From assembly GCA_029582165.1 (NCBI GenBank), contig CM055877.1:4012023-4076022 (forward strand): DNA of 64,000 bases. The letters run 5' to 3'. The notes under the pieces were generated by a model. It saw nothing but the letters and a program-made list of their open reading frames with translations, was not told the DNA's origin and made no database searches. Origin of the DNA: Portulaca oleracea (taxonomy: Eukaryota > Streptophyta > Magnoliopsida > Caryophyllales > Portulacaceae). Position numbers and translations under genes: made by a program. Each line of letters begins with the position of its first letter. Position 1 is the first letter of the stretch. Shown here piece by piece: positions 33,944-45,505 of this stretch.

Positions 33944-36900
33944 TTAGGTCATATTTGTCGGTGGTTGCTGCCCGAGAAGTGAGGGTATGTAAAACGCATG
34001 GGAATGTGCTATCTCAATGCGTTCCCGGGGATCATTCATTGTCTCATCCCTCAATGCCTGCAGTATAGCCTGGCATGGGAACTCCCTGAACATGCAAAGC
34101 CCATGCAACGTATCAGAACTCATGCTGCAAATCTAGACATATCGATAAATTTGTGTAAAACTCTGAATTTTGCAATAGTATTGATAAACTTATGATGAAA
34201 TTTGCGGTAAATATTTTGATGAATTTCTATTCAAAATTAATTCCTTGGAGGACAAACAATTGTGTATGGCCAAGAATGAGGTTGCAAGGTTTGCAAGGCC
34301 AGATTAACGGAAAAGTAAGACCTGGTAAAGCCGCAAAGGCAGATTAGTCAAAGCATTTACCTCGTTATCAAGATACTGTAAAGTGTCTTCAAGATGGGAC
34401 AAAGCTCTACTGGTGCGACCGGCTTCTTTTCTTCAGGATGTAACACACTTATGGAGGACTGGCTTAGAAGTTCGTAGAATGCTTTCACGGCTGACACTCC
34501 CTGTAAGATACAGCAGGTTTGTCACCGCGGAAATTAAGGAAATTGTTGTAACTGATAAATATTGTGAACAAAGACTTGTGTTATTGTAAAATATTCATCA
34601 TTACAGATCCAGACACATCAAAGGAGAATAGAACAGCTCCCTAAGAAAATGGCAAAAAACATAGATTGCAAACTGCAGAATTGTCAATCAAGAGAAAAGC
34701 ACAAGAAACATGCTTGCCATCTACATCTTTGACAAATGAGACGATGTACCGGAGAGATGAAGTTCTACATTGAAATCTACACAATTTCTTTGAATAGGAC
34801 CCAATACATATTCAACCATGCAAGATCAGAATTGCAAATGCAAATGAACTCCATAATGATATGTCAATTATGAAACCAACCGGTTCCCTCATAAAAACAA
34901 ATGAACTAATGCACACTAAAGTATTGCAGTGTGTTAAATAAGCAGACTCATCGGATTTATTCAACCAAATTCACAGCAACCAACAGCCACACATAATGAC
35001 GATAAACTGTCAACGCCTTTTAAAAAAAATCTTTTGACAATGACCACAATTAGTGCACCAACAAGCACCAAAGTGTCTCAAGGTGTGCAAGAAATCAAAG
35101 CATTCTAGCAATCGAGGGGGGCACAAGAAACTATTATATAGCATGCACGATTGCATTTTGCAATCAGACAACCAAAAATAGACATAATGCTGCCTTGTTG
35201 TGTTGAGCTACCTGTATCATACCCTTGCCCTTGATGCTGTCACCCATATCAAGGTTGAGTTCACCCTTTGCCAACTTATGGCCATACCAGGCATTTCTAC
35301 CTTTCAACAGGGTCACATACGTATCTGCCAACAAAGGCCCTGCCAGCTTCTCTGGTTCTTCTGCTAAAAGATGAGTGATGAATACCATTTCTGATGTGCA
35401 GTGTGCAAAGTAAACGGATTTGCTCGTGGCACTTTCATTTGTCTGGGCTGCTACCATTCCTGCATAAAGCAACAGCAGCATGTAACTAAAAAAATCTTGA
35501 ACTTGAAATCCATTTATAGCAATCACTTTGCTTTCTCCTATGTTATAGTATGTGGGACATGTCACACAAAGAAATATCCACCATAAAACTATGCAAAACC
35601 TTGAAAAGATGAACACAAGTTTAATAAGCAAGGAGCAAACAACTAAGCCAAGCAGTTCACTGTAAAAACGAATCATACTATTCTCTTTCATCATATCTAT
35701 CAATTTTGGTCTTGAAGGAAGTAGGAGCGGAGTTGGAGGATATCGGGTGATTTTCTGCTCATCCCCCTAGAATCTAGACCTGCCCTTTTCTTTTGATTTT
35801 TAAATAAGTCTTTTTCTTTTCTAATATTGCCTTTATATCAATAATGATTTCTGTCAATTGTGGATGTTCCCATTACAAGCAATGATCAAGTATATCCCAA
35901 GAAATACCCAATCTTAACTTCTGTTAGACATGGCATAGTCATAAGGTTGCTCCATTTCAAAAACAACAATCACATCATGTCGTATTGGCTCTTTCATGTT
36001 TGAAATAGGAAATGCCGACAAAATGAAGACATTGCTCAGAATTTTGAATATTGGACTGTCTTCTTGTTGAGTTACAAAATGTTCATTCTGATATTGACAA
36101 ATGATTGTCAAAGTTTGACTAAGCAAAACAACCACAATGCCATTATTGAATGGTGACATAATTGTCTGAGTTGGAACCAGATATCAAATCCTATGCCAGC
36201 TTTCACCCCTGAAATTTGTTAGAAATTAAGAATGTAAATGACAACTGCATAGATTCCTATTTTCGACGTCACTCTTGAGCTGTATAACATCAACTCTTTA
36301 TTTTCCTACGCACCAGTCTCAAATCTTGACTCTTAGACATTGATAGACCGACCACTCATATTTCACCAAAATATGCAAAAGTCTTTGTAATCGTGAAGTA
36401 TGTGTGATACAATATGTAACATGAGCATGACTGGGTCTGAGTATGGCCAAATCCAGACATCAAATCTTGACTCTTAAACAGATGCACCCAGTTTCCTTAA
36501 TACATACAAGAAAAAACAATTTAAAATCTCACATAAGGCTCAATTTAACGCCTTATAGTGCACTCTTCCAGTGATTACGGTGTATATTTCAATGACCATA
36601 ATAGATAGAAACGGTTGCCGGTTTGATCTCGCACTAGCAACTAACAATGCAGACTCCACCTCAACCACCATTGTATAAGCAATAGACATATTACCTGCTC
36701 CAATGGCATAGACATTCTTCAAACCTCCCATAACTTCATGAGTGACAAGGTCATAATTATCCCACACAATAAAATGGGGTTGTCTCAGAAACTTTGCCAA
36801 AGGCTTTCTCCATTTGTCAGAGCCACATATCCTGGCATTAGCATACTCTTTGTTGTAAATCTCTGATGCAATATTGGGTCCTCCCAGATATAGAATGTTC

Positions 36901-38186
36901 TCCTCAGGAACACCAGCTGCCATTAATCACAAATGAAGCATTCACAAATTCAAAACCGAATCCCACAATTAAGCATAAATCAAAAAAGCTATTGATGTAA
37001 ATAAATAAGCTAGAGGCAGAGAAACAATGCACTAAGACAGGCAACCGCAAATAACTCTTTAGCATTTGAACATGTAACTAACCTACCCGGCTTCATTCAT
37101 AAATTAATCATGTTTGGACAAACAACATTGATATTGTTAAGAGTATAAAATCGTCATTGCAGTATTGAACCATCAATTTTCCGCTTAAACCTTTGGTTGG
37201 GATGGTTCCACAAAGTGTCAGAGCCTAACAGAGTGAAAGGTCTCAGGTTCGAATCTCAACGCCCAATGTTTATTTTGCACAAGTTGAAGGGGGCCTTTGC
37301 AGCATCCGCGCTCTAAGCCCAAACGGCATTTGTGTGTAGAGGTGTATCAGTATAAAACCATCATTGGACCTTCAACTAGCAGTTGTTGCTTGATATTGTT
37401 CCACATATACTCTACCCACTATGACATGTATTTGTGACACAATCTTTCAAGAGCTCTATAAACATAATGAACTAGAATCCAAAAATCTAACATGTACACT
37501 TTCTGTTAATAAAAGAGAGCAAGGAGGATCTTACTAGCTCGATGAATCATTTGAGTAGGGGTTACTATCCTCGGCACAGGCTCTAATTCAGCTTCAATAC
37601 CCTTTGCCAAAGAGATAATAATAGGTGCAGAGATCCTCTCCTTCCAATACAGACTAATCTCTTCAAACACTTCCCTCGTCTCAGTAGAAGGCAACCCATT
37701 GATCACAATATCCGCATCCCAAACAGCCTCCTGCAAGTTCGTCACCACTTTCAAAGGACAAAGAGGGGTGTCAATCATGTTCAAGCAAAACCCATCTTTC
37801 AAAATCTCATCCGCATACAATGTACGATCACCAAGCCTAGCTTCTACATACTTTAGGTAAGCACAACGTCGAATCAACCTCCGTAACACATCTTCCCGTG
37901 AATTAATCACCTCGAAGAGGTGCTCAGCAGTGGCTCGATCTACTTGTCGCGCTGGTCTACGCCATACTCTGATCAGAACCTTGTCTCGAAGGTGGCCATA
38001 GCTGTCTTGCAGCAAAGCTATGAACACACTGCCCCATGCACCAGCGCCAACACCAACAATCCTCAATGGATCACCCTCGGCTTTCCCAAGAAGACGTCGT
38101 AGTTCATCAACCTTCTCTTCTAATGCTCCATTGATGGACCCATTTGTGTACGCGTGGTGATTTCCAGTTTCGTTAGTCCCCACCAT
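33944..38186 (-). CDS. GPDHC1: NAD-dependent glycerol-3-phosphate dehydrogenase, cytosolic type
   Basis: Minus-strand exons are 37535-38186, 36695-36916, 35212-35459, 34361-34500 and 33944-34085. This gives 1404 nt, 467 residues, close to the Arabidopsis GPDHC1 length. The N-terminal Rossmann fold has [10 protein letters not shown] (Gly47, Gly49, Gly52). Then come [20 protein letters not shown] and [13 protein letters not shown], the catalytic-lysine segment [12 protein letters not shown] (Lys284) and [10 protein letters not shown] near the substrate site. The C-terminus is [12 protein letters not shown] plus a short tail. The enzyme interconverts dihydroxyacetone phosphate and glycerol-3-phosphate with NADH, linking glycolysis to glycerolipid supply and a redox shuttle. 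No transit peptide or FAD motif is seen, which argues for the cytosolic NAD enzyme. The start [11 protein letters not shown] matches the family start. Intron 1 carries the dispersed repeat at 37140-37400. Confidence 0.96.
37140..37400. repeat. Dispersed repeat in GPDH intron 1
   Basis: Shares ordered words with 18386-18560 and its duplicate (GAGTATAAAA(T/C)C, TTTGGTTGGGATGGT, GGTTCGAATCTCAA, AAGGGGGCCTT). The phrase GTATAAAACCATCATTGGACC appears again at its right end. It may therefore be two nested or tandem remnants. Confidence 0.5.
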
Positions 38187-38929
38187 TTTGTCTCAAAACT
38201 TGAACCAAATGTAGTCAACTTGGTCCCGTATCATATATCTCAAAACCCAGATGGAGATACACAGGGGGAAATCAGCTAAAATACAAACCCATCATGAACT
38301 TGGTCAAATGGGTTGTTTTGTAAAGCAAAAGCTTTGGAATATCCGCCCAGTATAACCTGGGATCGGGATTGGCAACCCCACAAAGAAATCAACAACACTA
38401 CACAGTTATCAAAGTGGGAGAAAGAGAGAGATTTCTGGTTTGATTGTTTGTGTAGAATTGGGAGAGTTGGAGTGTAAAGGGAGAGGGGTTTGGCGTTGAA
38501 AATGGTAAGTAGATTGCGTGCCCGGAACAGGGAAAGAAATGAGAAAGGGACAGAGATGAGATGTTGATGTGAGTTGGGTTGAATCGGGGATTTGAAAAGG
38601 GCAGAATGAATTAAGAATTAAGAATTGCAGGTTGAATGTGGCAATTGTTCGTCCCTCAGATCCCTTTTCGTCTGTTAGTTTTTTTACTGCTTGTAGTGTG
38701 CGAACTTGCCAACACCCAACTCATTCACTATCAGTATCAGTCGTCACTCCTGAGTTTGTTGGGGACGAGCAACCTGGATATTAGGCGAAAACTGATAAAT
38801 TTTGGTAAATTTATGCTAATATCGCTTTTTTATTGATAATTTTTTTATACGATATTATGTTAATAATTATAATATTATATTTGTATAATAATATTTTTCA
38901 TTACGAATTAATAATAATAATTTTATGTA
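38187..38929. promoter_or_regulatory. GPDH upstream region
   Basis: The 5'UTR and promoter of the minus-strand GPDH gene should lie here (a GAGAGAGA-like tract is at 38420-38435). No coding signal was found. Beyond about 38780 a short TTTTGGTAAATTTATGC field resembles other such fields in the window. The role is positional inference. Confidence 0.35.
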
Positions 38930-39227
38930 CTCCATCTGTTCCATAATAATTGATACTTAAATTGACTTTTTTTGTTCCAAAATAATTGTAATTTTTCATT
39001 TCCCAATACTTAATTTAATTATTTTAACTTTAATAATTATGTTAACTTTTTACTTTTTCAATCAATAAAAACTACTTCTATTCACATTTTCTCACTACCT
39101 ACACCTTGGTATCCGAAAAAATACCTTGAAAAATAGTGTTATTTAATTATGTGGATAGTTTTTTTTTAGTTAAACCTTGGTATGTGAAAATTTTTAAAAT
39201 ATGTTAATTAATATGGAACGGATGGAG
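38930..39227. mobile_element. Stowaway MITE, 298 bp
   Basis: The ends CTCCATCTGTTCCATAATAA and TTAATATGGAACGGATGGAG are inverted and flanked by TA on both sides. There is no coding capacity. Confidence 0.8.
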
Positions 39228-39661
39228 TAACAACTAACAAGTTATTGTATATATTGAGAACTAAAAATGTTAGTAAAACGGTTTATCTAATCAAAAATCT
39301 TTTTATTGGCAGTAATTTTATGTAATGAATTAATAGTAGAAATTTGATCCAAAATCATTTTAAAAAAATGCTTCTTTTTTAATGATTCAAATATTTTTAT
39401 AATGGTAATAATTTTATGTAACAAATCATTGCATTTTGGGTCATCATTAAAGGTCAATAACCTAATTCCATTAATATGTAAAATTACTCTTCTATTACTC
39501 ATTGACTATGGTTATAAATTCTATTCATGTCATCTGAGGCAAAGATTCCAACATTCAATAATCTCTCAAATTATTGCGACATGAAACACATGGACATGAG
39601 TGCTTAGTAGCCTACCTAACAGAAGCTCGTTCTTCCACCACATCAACCTTAATTTCTACTA

Positions 39662-39868
39662 CCTCCGTCCCAAAATGTTTATCCGTTGACTAAATTTTAA
39701 CCGTTGATTACTCACAAATTATAATGAGTTACAATATAAAATTAACATTATTGTAATATTTAGCAAATTATCTTTCTAATGGTAGTGATTTCATATTTTA
39801 ATTCATTATAATTTGTGAGTAATTAACAGCCAAAATTTAGTCGACGGATAAATATTTTGGGACGGACA
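39662..39868. mobile_element. Stowaway-like MITE, long-armed
   Basis: CCTCCGTCCCAAAATGTTTA at the left is mirrored by AAATATTTTGGGACGGAC at the right. The inner arms (ATCCGTTGACTAAATTTT, ATTACTCACAAATTATAATGA) are also inverted, so almost the whole element can pair. The right terminus is slightly decayed and runs into an AAATAAC repeat. Confidence 0.7.
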
Positions 39869-40135
39869 AATAACAAATAACAAATAACAAATAACAAATT
39901 AGTTTCTTCTTGAAGGACAATTGATTTGTTGCAGATCACGTAGATGATAGTATCATCAAATTAAGATACTCTTTAACTAATTATTTCATTAAAATTCAGC
40001 AACAAGAATATACGCTTTGACTAATGATCATAATTTAAGAACTCAATATACATACTACATAGAATCTAAAACATGGGCACTACCCACATATTAAATACTT
40101 TGACTTCCTCAAATAGTAAAATCAAACTTCTAGAC
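39869..40135. other. Spacer, probable 3'UTR of the IQD gene
   Basis: Begins with a short (AAATAAC)n run at about 39868-39899. No coding signal was found. Confidence 0.4.
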
Positions 40136-43100
40136 TTAAGTGACAACCTTCAAGTTTCTGCTGGACCTAACAGGACCAAAATTCCCTTTGAGGCTTGGAG
40201 ATTTCTGTTGCATAGAATTGGAGCAATGATATGACTTGTTGCTGCTGATCCTGCTTATCCCACTACAAGTAATCTCACTGTTCATGGATGACATTGGTGA
40301 CGATGACAGTCTATGCTTGTACGGCGAATCATTGTCCGAGTATGCGTCCAAATTTAGCAGTCTTACCCTTGGGGAACTCAATGATCGTGTCTTTGCCCGT
40401 GCTGATTCAGTTGCAGCCATGTATGTTGGGAAGCCGTCTTCTCCGTATGAATATTGTTTCCTGTGATTTTGGAGTGACCTTCTGTGTAGTGATGTAATGT
40501 AAGGGTTGTTTAAGCATTCTGTGTTTTTTACTAGTTTTGGGTCTTGATCATTCATGTTGTGGTCTAGCCAACACCTTAGTCTACCTTCAGCTTTGCCATC
40601 TTCTGAGTCTGTGGAATGCTGTATAAAAAGAGTGAAAAATTAGACACAGACTCAAATGTAGACTTTACTAATCATTCTCTGAACTATGACATGTTTGGCA
40701 AACAGCTGATAGCTATTAGCTGTTAGCCTGTAGCTATTTGGAATAATTGTTTGACTTTAGTTGTTTGGGTTAGCTGATTGTAGGAAAAATGTTTGGTAAA
40801 GTAGCTTTTTGGAAACTAGCTTTTTGGGTCCAAAAAGCTAAAACAAAAAGCTACTTACCAAACACCTCAAATAGTTTTTTAACATTGGTCAAAAAACTAA
40901 AAGCTATTCAAAAAGTTAAAAACAACCCAAAAAGCTGAGTAGCCAAACATCCCCTATAACCCACCCAGACCAGACGAAACTCTACGTACTAAAAGCGGAT
41001 GACCCACCCCGGACCCACAAGACATAGATTTGGGAGCGTCAAAATTAATTGACCCAAACTATACCTGAGTTAGAAAAGAGTCGGATTTACCCTTCACCAA
41101 AATTATTTGTTTCCACAAGATAAGTTTATAGGACTCATCTAGAAAATGACCTAACTTAAACTTGACCAACTCAAACCTTGTTGACTGAACACGATCTACC
41201 CCGAATCCGACCCAAATGATCCAATTGCCAAATCTATACACAACAAAGGGAACTTGAATATGAGGTTGATACAAAAATCACCCAAACCCAAAATGACTCT
41301 CAATTTAGCAAGGTTAAATACATTTAGTAGAACCTAGTTGAAGAAAGAGATATAGGTTGGTAGTAAAGAAGAAAACAAAGGAGAATTACCCTATGACCAA
41401 ATGCATATGCTTTTATCCTTTGTCTTCTCATAATAGCCTCTTTCTTTCTCAAAATGATGTCAATTTCATCGGCTTTAGACAGAAGTGTATCATCCCTTCT
41501 ATGCCTATTTGATTCAATCTGCAGGATTAGTCACACACTAATCATTAGTAATTTAGAAACAACTAGCTAGTACATATTTTTTCATTCTAAGGGTGCGTTT
41601 AGTTGGTCAATAACCCCGACGAAATGGTCAATTTTCCCGGGTTGACTTATTTTCCCCATGTTTGGATGTGGGTTGATTTCGGGAAAGTTTTTACGATGGG
41701 TCCACCATTACCAAACACTCCCTAAACAAAACTAAACGAACTATTAACTTGCTAAGGCCCCGTTCTTTTGTGCGTTGCGTTGCGGTTAGTTGCGGTAGAT
41801 TGTGGTAAGTTGCGGTGGAAATAGTAAAAAGGTAATGATAATTTGCGGTATGTTGCAGTAGGTTGCGGTAGATTACAGTAATTTGCATTGCGGTTAGTTG
41901 CGTTAACGCACAAAAGAACGGTGCCTAAGTGAAGTTACCCTAGACTTAACATTGAAATGATAAAAAGAAAATGAAGGTACCTTATTAGGCTTGTCATCTT
42001 TAAGATTGTGCAACTCTGGTGAGGCTCTACATTTGATTTGGGCCATTTGGATTCTTCTTGTGCAAAGATCAGATTGAATGTTGACAATTGCCTGTAAGCA
42101 TTTTAATGTGGTCATGGCTTGACGTCTCACTGTTGTTCCCCGAATAATGGCTTGAAGGGTCACAAATCCTTTCAATGCCCTCAATGCTTTTCGTGCCTGC
42201 ATATTCATTTTGGGTACACGCCGAAGAAAATTGTTAATTTAACACAAGACCTACGTCGGGAAGTTTAAACATATATTTGAAGGCATAAGAAAATTTTTAT
42301 TTATTCAACATAGGAGACTTGCACAAATATTAAACATGAGATTGCTCATATTCAAACACAAGACTTCTTACTCAAAAAGGTTATGATATATGTCAATCAA
42401 ATCAACCAAAAACTTACTCCGTATTAAAGAATTAAATAGAAACAGTCATATTCGAAAAGATTAAGAGCCTTCGAAGATACATATAAACTAGTGAATTACT
42501 GCTCAAAAAGCATTGATTTTGACATATTGGATTTAGACCTAGCAAAACTTAGGATCCAAAATCCAAACTAGATAAACTAAACCCACACCCAATTATCATA
42601 AAAGTAGCTTGACCCCAAAGTGGATCAACGATTCGGACCAAAATGAACTCATTCTTTCAAAGATGTCAGTTTTAAGAAAATCTTATTGGTTCATTGATTC
42701 ATCAAGCCAAAAATCACCTGACATAAAACCAAACTGAATCAGCACATAGATTAGTCGAAAATCACCGACCAAAACTTAGCCCAATCCTGACCCGACCGAG
42801 TGACTAGTTTGCAAGGTCTAGTTGGATTACAGGCCCACTTGTACAAAAACGAACATCCTAAACAGAGTAAAAAGGCTTATATGTAGACTCGAACTCAAGC
42901 CCCCACCACCAAAAATAATAATAATAATAATAACAAAACAATAATAATAATAATATCTCTATCTTTTTTTTTCATTTATCCATCTAAATAGACACTCATT
43001 CAAACAGATAAAAAATTAGTAATAATAATAATAATAATAATATCACTTCAAATAGGCTGACGATAAGTCCAAACAAAACCCACGTCAAAATGACTCTATC

Positions 43101-44374
43101 CATTTACTGGCAGCCCGGTGCACAAAGCATCCCCGCAAGCGAGAGTCCGGGAAAGAGTCCCACCGTAAAGGTTTAATGTACTCTATCCATTTACTGTTTT
43201 AAGAAAATAAACATTCCATCAACTTGTTACATCCTGACTCTGACAGAAACCAACCTGAATCCTGACTACAGATATAACTCAAAAAAAATCAACCACAAAT
43301 ATTCAAAGGAAAAACAACTTTTGACTCACAAAAAATCTTTCAGAAAAACCACCTCAAACCCAGTTTAGGTACAAACCAAACCCAAAAACCTTTAAAACAA
43401 CTCGAAAAAATTTTATAAAAAAGGAGATACAGAAAGAACCACAAGGTCCAGAACAGTAAGTTGTAAACTTTAAAATGGTGAAGATTGGGAGAACTTACAA
43501 GATAACCCCTATAGACAGTTTGAATCTTGATAGCAGCCAGATTTCCAACATGATTCTCAAGCTGCTGAATCAACTGTAAAGTGGCATCCTTTGCTGTAAA
43601 TTCAGATGACTTTTTCACCTCATCTTCTCTTTTATGAGTCTGATAATCTTCTTCACATTTCCCCTGTTCTTCTCTCTGACATGTTTCAACCTCTGTTTTG
43701 GTGGGTATTGGAGGCAGAGGCAATGCTTTGGGCCTTTTCTGCCTTCCAAACAACCACTTCTTTCTCTTGCACATCTGGGTTTCAAACACACACAAATTAT
43801 AATAAGACTCTGTTCTTTTCCCACGTTAAACTTAGGGCCCTGTTCTTTTCTACGGTTTGGGAGTGTCACAGCCTATCGCAATTTGCCACAACCCACCACA
43901 TTTTACCGCAAATCATTACTTTTCTCTCTCACAATTTCAATAACTCACCACAATTCCACCACACCCACCACAATTCCACCGCACCCCACCACACCATTCC
44001 GCAAAACACCGCATAAAAGAACAGGGCTAATTATCCTAATTTATCATAACTTATTCTAACCTAACATCATTCCCTGAAAAAACATTCATTCTAAAAATAC
44101 AATTCTCCAAAAAAACGTCTTAATTTATCATAACTTATCTCAATGTAACTATCCTAACCGAAAATAACTCACCCAAAGACCATGATCTAAATCACTGTGA
44201 ATTTGGCAGGTAAAAACTAATATTTCATCTGGGTCTGGAATTTTTTTAACTATTTGAGTAAAAATAATGAAAAAAATGGGGAGGAAGAAAGAAAGAGTGT
44301 ACCTTTTGTTGGTGGAGAGATTCAGGGGAGAAGAGGGTTCTGATGAAGCACAGCCAGGTCCTCTTCTTAGACAT
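40136..44374 (-). CDS. IQ67-domain (IQD) calmodulin-binding protein
   Basis: Minus-strand exons are 44303-44374, 43499-43774, 41981-42196, 41390-41518 and 40136-40618, all in phase 0. This gives 1176 nt, 391 residues. The first exon starts MSKKRTWLCFIRTLF. The second has a basic patch (MCKRKKWLFGRQKRPKALP) suited to nuclear or microtubule targeting. The IQ67 region spans about 103-169: an IQ motif from I108 (IQTVYRGYLARKA), then LQAIIRGTTVRRQ and LQAIVNIQSDLCTRR. The intron after L116 sits inside the first IQ motif in phase 0, a hallmark of the IQD family. FPTYMAATESARAKTR (about 294-309) is the conserved C-terminal block. IQD proteins bind calmodulin and act as scaffolds at microtubules, nucleus or plasma membrane. 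The subfamily number cannot be assigned by eye. Introns 1, 3 and 4 hold MITEs and intron 2 a SINE. Confidence 0.94.
40691..40954. mobile_element. hAT-like MITE, AAAAAGCT type, copy 1
   Basis: The left end ATGTTTGGCAAACAGCTGAT is mirrored by GCTGAGTAGCCAAACAT at the right. The interior is built of AAAAAGCTA/TAGCTTTTT words, with GCTTTTTGGGTCCAAAAAGC as a central palindrome. A relative is at 47692-48003. It lies in the last IQD intron. Confidence 0.7.
41754..41927. mobile_element. hAT-like MITE, GTTGCGGT type, copy 1
   Basis: The ends GGCCCCGTTCTTTTGTGCG and GCACAAAAGAACGGTGCC are inverted. Between them the sequence is a low-complexity field of TTGCGGTNGNTTGCGGT words. Relatives are at 43834-44028 and 61704-62008. 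It lies in an IQD intron. Confidence 0.75.
42900..43045. repeat. AAT microsatellites
   Basis: Runs of AAT/ATA trinucleotides are at about 42910-42955 and 43018-43042, within IQD intron 2. Confidence 0.8.
43093..43196 (-). mobile_element. 5'-truncated Au-type SINE with 17-bp target duplication
   Basis: The body 43110-43179 starts GCAGCCCGGTGCACAAAGC on the plus strand, matching the 3' half of the SINE at 18031-18212. The tRNA-like 5' half is missing. ACTCTATCCATTTACTG flanks it on both sides (43093-43109 and 43180-43196). It therefore inserted already truncated. It is in an IQD intron. Confidence 0.9.
43834..44028. mobile_element. hAT-like MITE, GTTGCGGT type, copy 2
   Basis: The ends GGGCCCTGTTCTTTTCTACGG and ATAAAAGAACAGGGC are inverted. 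The interior is a field of CACCACA and CCGCA words, the complement of the TTGCGGT words in copy 1. It lies in IQD intron 1. Confidence 0.75.
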
Positions 44375-45126
44375 TGCATGAAATTGACACTGAGCAAGTA
44401 GGGTGCATTAATATGTACCTGCTTTTATTGAGAAAAAGAAAGATTTAATAAAAATACCATAAGTGGTCCAATTCTTTTGTAGGAATTTATTTATTTTTCA
44501 TAATAATATTCCTTTCTTTGATACAGTAGGATTTTTTTTTTTTTGCCACTGCATTAGGCATGTCATATGCTTTTCCATGTGTGACATGTAGGCCCTCACT
44601 CATGAAACCAATGTAACAAACTTTGACGTGATAATGACAATTATGTATTTTTTTTATACTTTTATGCTATCCAATTTGGAAAATTCCCCAACCAAAAAAT
44701 TTTTGATAAATTATTATGAAGTTAAATTTGTTGGGTAAAGTTAAATTTTGATGAATTTTGGTAATTTTTGGTAACTTTAGATAAATTTGATAATTTTTGG
44801 CAAATCAACGCCAATATATCAAAAAAAAATTGAACTTTGGTAAATTTTTGTAACTTTTAGTAAATTTAGACAAAAACTGGTAAAAATTTAGTAAATTTGG
44901 TAAAGTGAGTTGGGATGATTATATTGTTTTATTCTTTTTCTTTTGACATAATTACCACTAATTTTTAGTGTTGTTAAAAATTATTGGACCTTTTATCCAC
45001 CCAACAAAAAAAATCGATTCAATCCAGTCGAAGAAACGAAAAAAAATATGAATTTCACGGTAAACAAAGACACCTTCAAGAAGTGTCATAGAAATATCAC
45101 TTATAAAATATAACATAAATAGTTTA
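44375..45126. promoter_or_regulatory. IQD upstream region with a GGTAAATTT repeat field
   Basis: The promoter of the minus-strand IQD gene is expected here. At 44690-44910 lies a field of degenerate TTTTGGTAAATTTAG repeats, like those at 20050-20240 and 63370-63450. No gene is visible. Confidence 0.4.
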
Positions 45127-45505
45127 AGGTCCTGTCTTTTGTCCGTTAAGTTCAAGTTAATATAAGTTAGGATATGATAAGATAGGAAATGATAAAATAT
45201 TTTTGAGTTAAGTTAATTGTCGGGTGAAAATATTTTATTAATAAAATTTAAGTATTTTGAAAAAATAAATAAATAAGTTATAGATATTAGAAAAAGTGGA
45301 TAGATTTGAAACTAAAATAATATTATTTGAATTTTTTTATTTAAAAAGTGTTTCGGCTTGGGAGTTTTTTTTTTATTAGGGAGTTGGGTTAGATTAGGTT
45401 AGGTAAAGATAAGTTAAATTAAGTTAAGTTAAGGTAAATCAAATTAAGTTAAGTTATGTTATGTTATGTTACTTCATTTTAACCAAACTAAAGAACATGG
45501 TTGAT
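45127..45505. repeat. TTAAG/TAAGTTA low-complexity field, possible MITE
   Basis: Bounded by AAGGTCCTGTCTTTTGTCCG at the left and CCAAACTAAAGAACATGG at the right, loosely like the ends of the GTTGCGGT-type MITEs. The right half is a run of TTAAGTTAAG/TATGTTATGT words. No coding signal was found. Confidence 0.4.

Noticed and set aside
43606..44059. 136- and 141-codon plus-strand frames
   Set aside because: They run antisense to IQD exon 2 and through a low-complexity MITE.
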